DNA from: Ceratopteris richardii
Lineage: Eukaryota; Streptophyta; Polypodiopsida; Polypodiales; Pteridaceae
NCBI GenBank assembly: GCA_020310875.1
Contig: CM035432.1
Coordinates: forward strand, 99,970,512-100,034,511
Direction of reading: 5' to 3'
DNA length: 64,000 nucleotides
Part shown: positions 63,010 through 64,000 of the stretch, piece after piece
Numbering within the stretch: the first letter of the stretch is position 1
Layout of the letters: every line of letters begins with the position of its first letter
Program-made: the position numbers and the translations under genes
Notes under the pieces: generated by a model
Told to the model about the DNA's origin: nothing
What the model saw: only the letters and a program-made list of their open reading frames with translations
Databases searched by the model: none

Positions 63010-64000
63010 TTCATCGTGTGACCTTTCAGCTACTCCATTCTGGGATGGAGTATGAGGCTGAGTGACTTGTGTTTTGATTCCTTTCTAGGTGAGAAAGTTA
63101 TCAAAGTCATGATTGATAAACTCACCACCTCCATCGGATCTGATGGTTTTAACTTTAGTTGAAGCTTCATTCTCAACTTCCTTGATCTAAACTTGAAACT
63201 TAGAGAATGTGTCTGACATTGACTTCAAAAAGTACACCCAAATAAAGCAAGAGTGGTCATCTACTATAAGATAAAAGTAGAGGGATCCACTCAAGGATGG
63301 GGTGTTCATAGGTCCACATAAGTCCATGTGGATGAGGGCTAGTGGGTTCCTCGCTCGTGTTGAAGCTTATTTGGGAACTGGGGCCCTGTGTTGCTTGCCT
63401 TGGACACAAGCTTGGCAGACATCAGTAAGTTGCCCAATCTTTGGCAATCCCTTCACAAGTTCGGATGAAGAGATTTTTGATAAGTAAGAAGTATGGCCAA
63501 ATCTCTGGTGCCACAAACTTGAGTTGGACTCTTTGGATACAAAGCACGATAGCTTGTAGAGGCCCTTTTCTTCTATACCTTGAGCAATGATATCCTTGTA
63601 TGGGGATCAACTACCTTAACTGAGGTGTTATCAAACCATACTTGTTTGTCCTGATCTGTAATGGCCTTGACGGAAAGTAGATTCATACATAAATTTGGAA
63701 CAAAAAGAACATTTGCTTGCATTCGCCTTGATTGTTGGTAACTTGAACTTTTCCTTTTCCTTCGATGGGCAAACTTTTTTTGTTGCCAAGATAGACTTTT
63801 CCTGTGTGCTTTTCGAGTTCCTGAAAAGAGTCCTTGTCTTTGCACATATGGGAGGTAGCTCCGCTATCAAAGATCCACTCATGTGGGGAGCTTGAAGTCA
63901 CTACTGCATTGGCTTTTGTGGAGATGAAAAGTTCCTTACTTGAGAAGTGGGATCTATGTTGGGAGCCTTTGGATGCTTGCCTAGACGTAGAAGCCTTCGA
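63010..64000 (-). pseudogene. Copia protease-integrase fragment, runs off the window
   Basis: Read leftward from the edge: protease EWIFDSGATSHMCKDKD (DSG intact, near 63875), pre-integrase (FVPNLCMNLLSVKAITDQ, SSLWHQRFGHTSYLSKIS, CQACVQGKQHRAPVPK), integrase core LIHMDLCGPMNTPSLSGS (first Asp), KTIRSDGGGEFINHDF (second Asp) and SQNGVAERSH (Glu), where it ends at about 63010. All three catalytic acids are present, but stops at about 63357, 63188 and 63085 and a frameshift break the frame. A third Copia lineage in the window. Confidence 0.88.

Overview
The window looks like intergenic DNA from a land plant with a large, repeat-filled genome. The evidence is plant-type L1 LINEs (ORF1 with a DUF4283-like region and CCHC knuckle, ORF2 with a C-terminal zf-RVT zinc region), tRNA-iMet-primed Copia elements, plant Gypsy lineages, and fragments of two plant gene families (AP2/ERF and PPR). 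The species cannot be fixed from sequence. The low gene density would suit a gymnosperm or another large-genome plant, but that is inference. I see no intact host gene, rRNA, tRNA, organellar block or CRISPR.

Layout. 1-0.64 kb: 3' end of a Copia element with its LTR (family A). 1.77-7.2 kb: LINE A (minus), with a TCGCGA-rich repeat upstream and a PPR pseudogene beyond it. 9.3-10.1 kb: a non-coding mini LTR element (TRIM-A, minus). 10.9-13.8 kb: unrecognised, coding-looking but decayed sequence. 13.9-17.0 kb: Copia family A, one LTR shared between two element bodies, cut off by the LTR of a second Copia family at 17.0-17.4 kb. 17.9-23.1 kb: a decayed AP2/ERF gene split by LINE B (minus). 23.65-25.1 kb: a 46-bp tandem repeat, a chimeric LINE-ORF1/Copia-RNase H frame and two tandem family A LTRs. 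25.2-27.8 kb: a tRNA-like sequence and seven copies of a hairpin-forming repeat. 28.5-29.3 kb: TRIM-B (plus). 29.9-43.0 kb: LINE C (plus), interrupted at 30.4-40.5 kb by a full-length Gypsy element (minus). 43.4-51.5 kb: head-to-head Gypsy and Copia fragments. 51.5-53.1 kb: another family A LTR plus gag. 53.1-53.8 kb: alternating purine-pyrimidine satellite. 54.1-55.5 kb: three tandem coding-like modules. 55.6-61.4 kb: an unusual Gypsy-like pol whose PR, RT, RNase H and IN motifs resemble, from memory, a lineage common in fungi. 63.0-64.0 kb: Copia PR-IN running off the window.

The recognisable genes are almost all retroelement machinery: gag (capsid), PR (protease), RT/RNase H (cDNA synthesis) and IN (integration), or ORF1/ORF2 for LINEs. 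Nearly all carry stops, frameshifts or lost catalytic residues, so they are fossils. The points most worth following are: the TRIM family whose LTRs contain tRNA-like Pol III box A/box B sequences; the hairpin repeat array at 25.4-27.8 kb; the large extra ORF downstream of pol in the Gypsy element; the fungal-like Gypsy pol with the tandem module array upstream of it; the UAAUG/AUGA overlaps joining the two LINE ORFs; and LINE B sitting in an AP2/ERF gene whose frame reads through if the LINE and one target-site copy are removed. Coordinates of decayed features are by eye and may be off by several bases.
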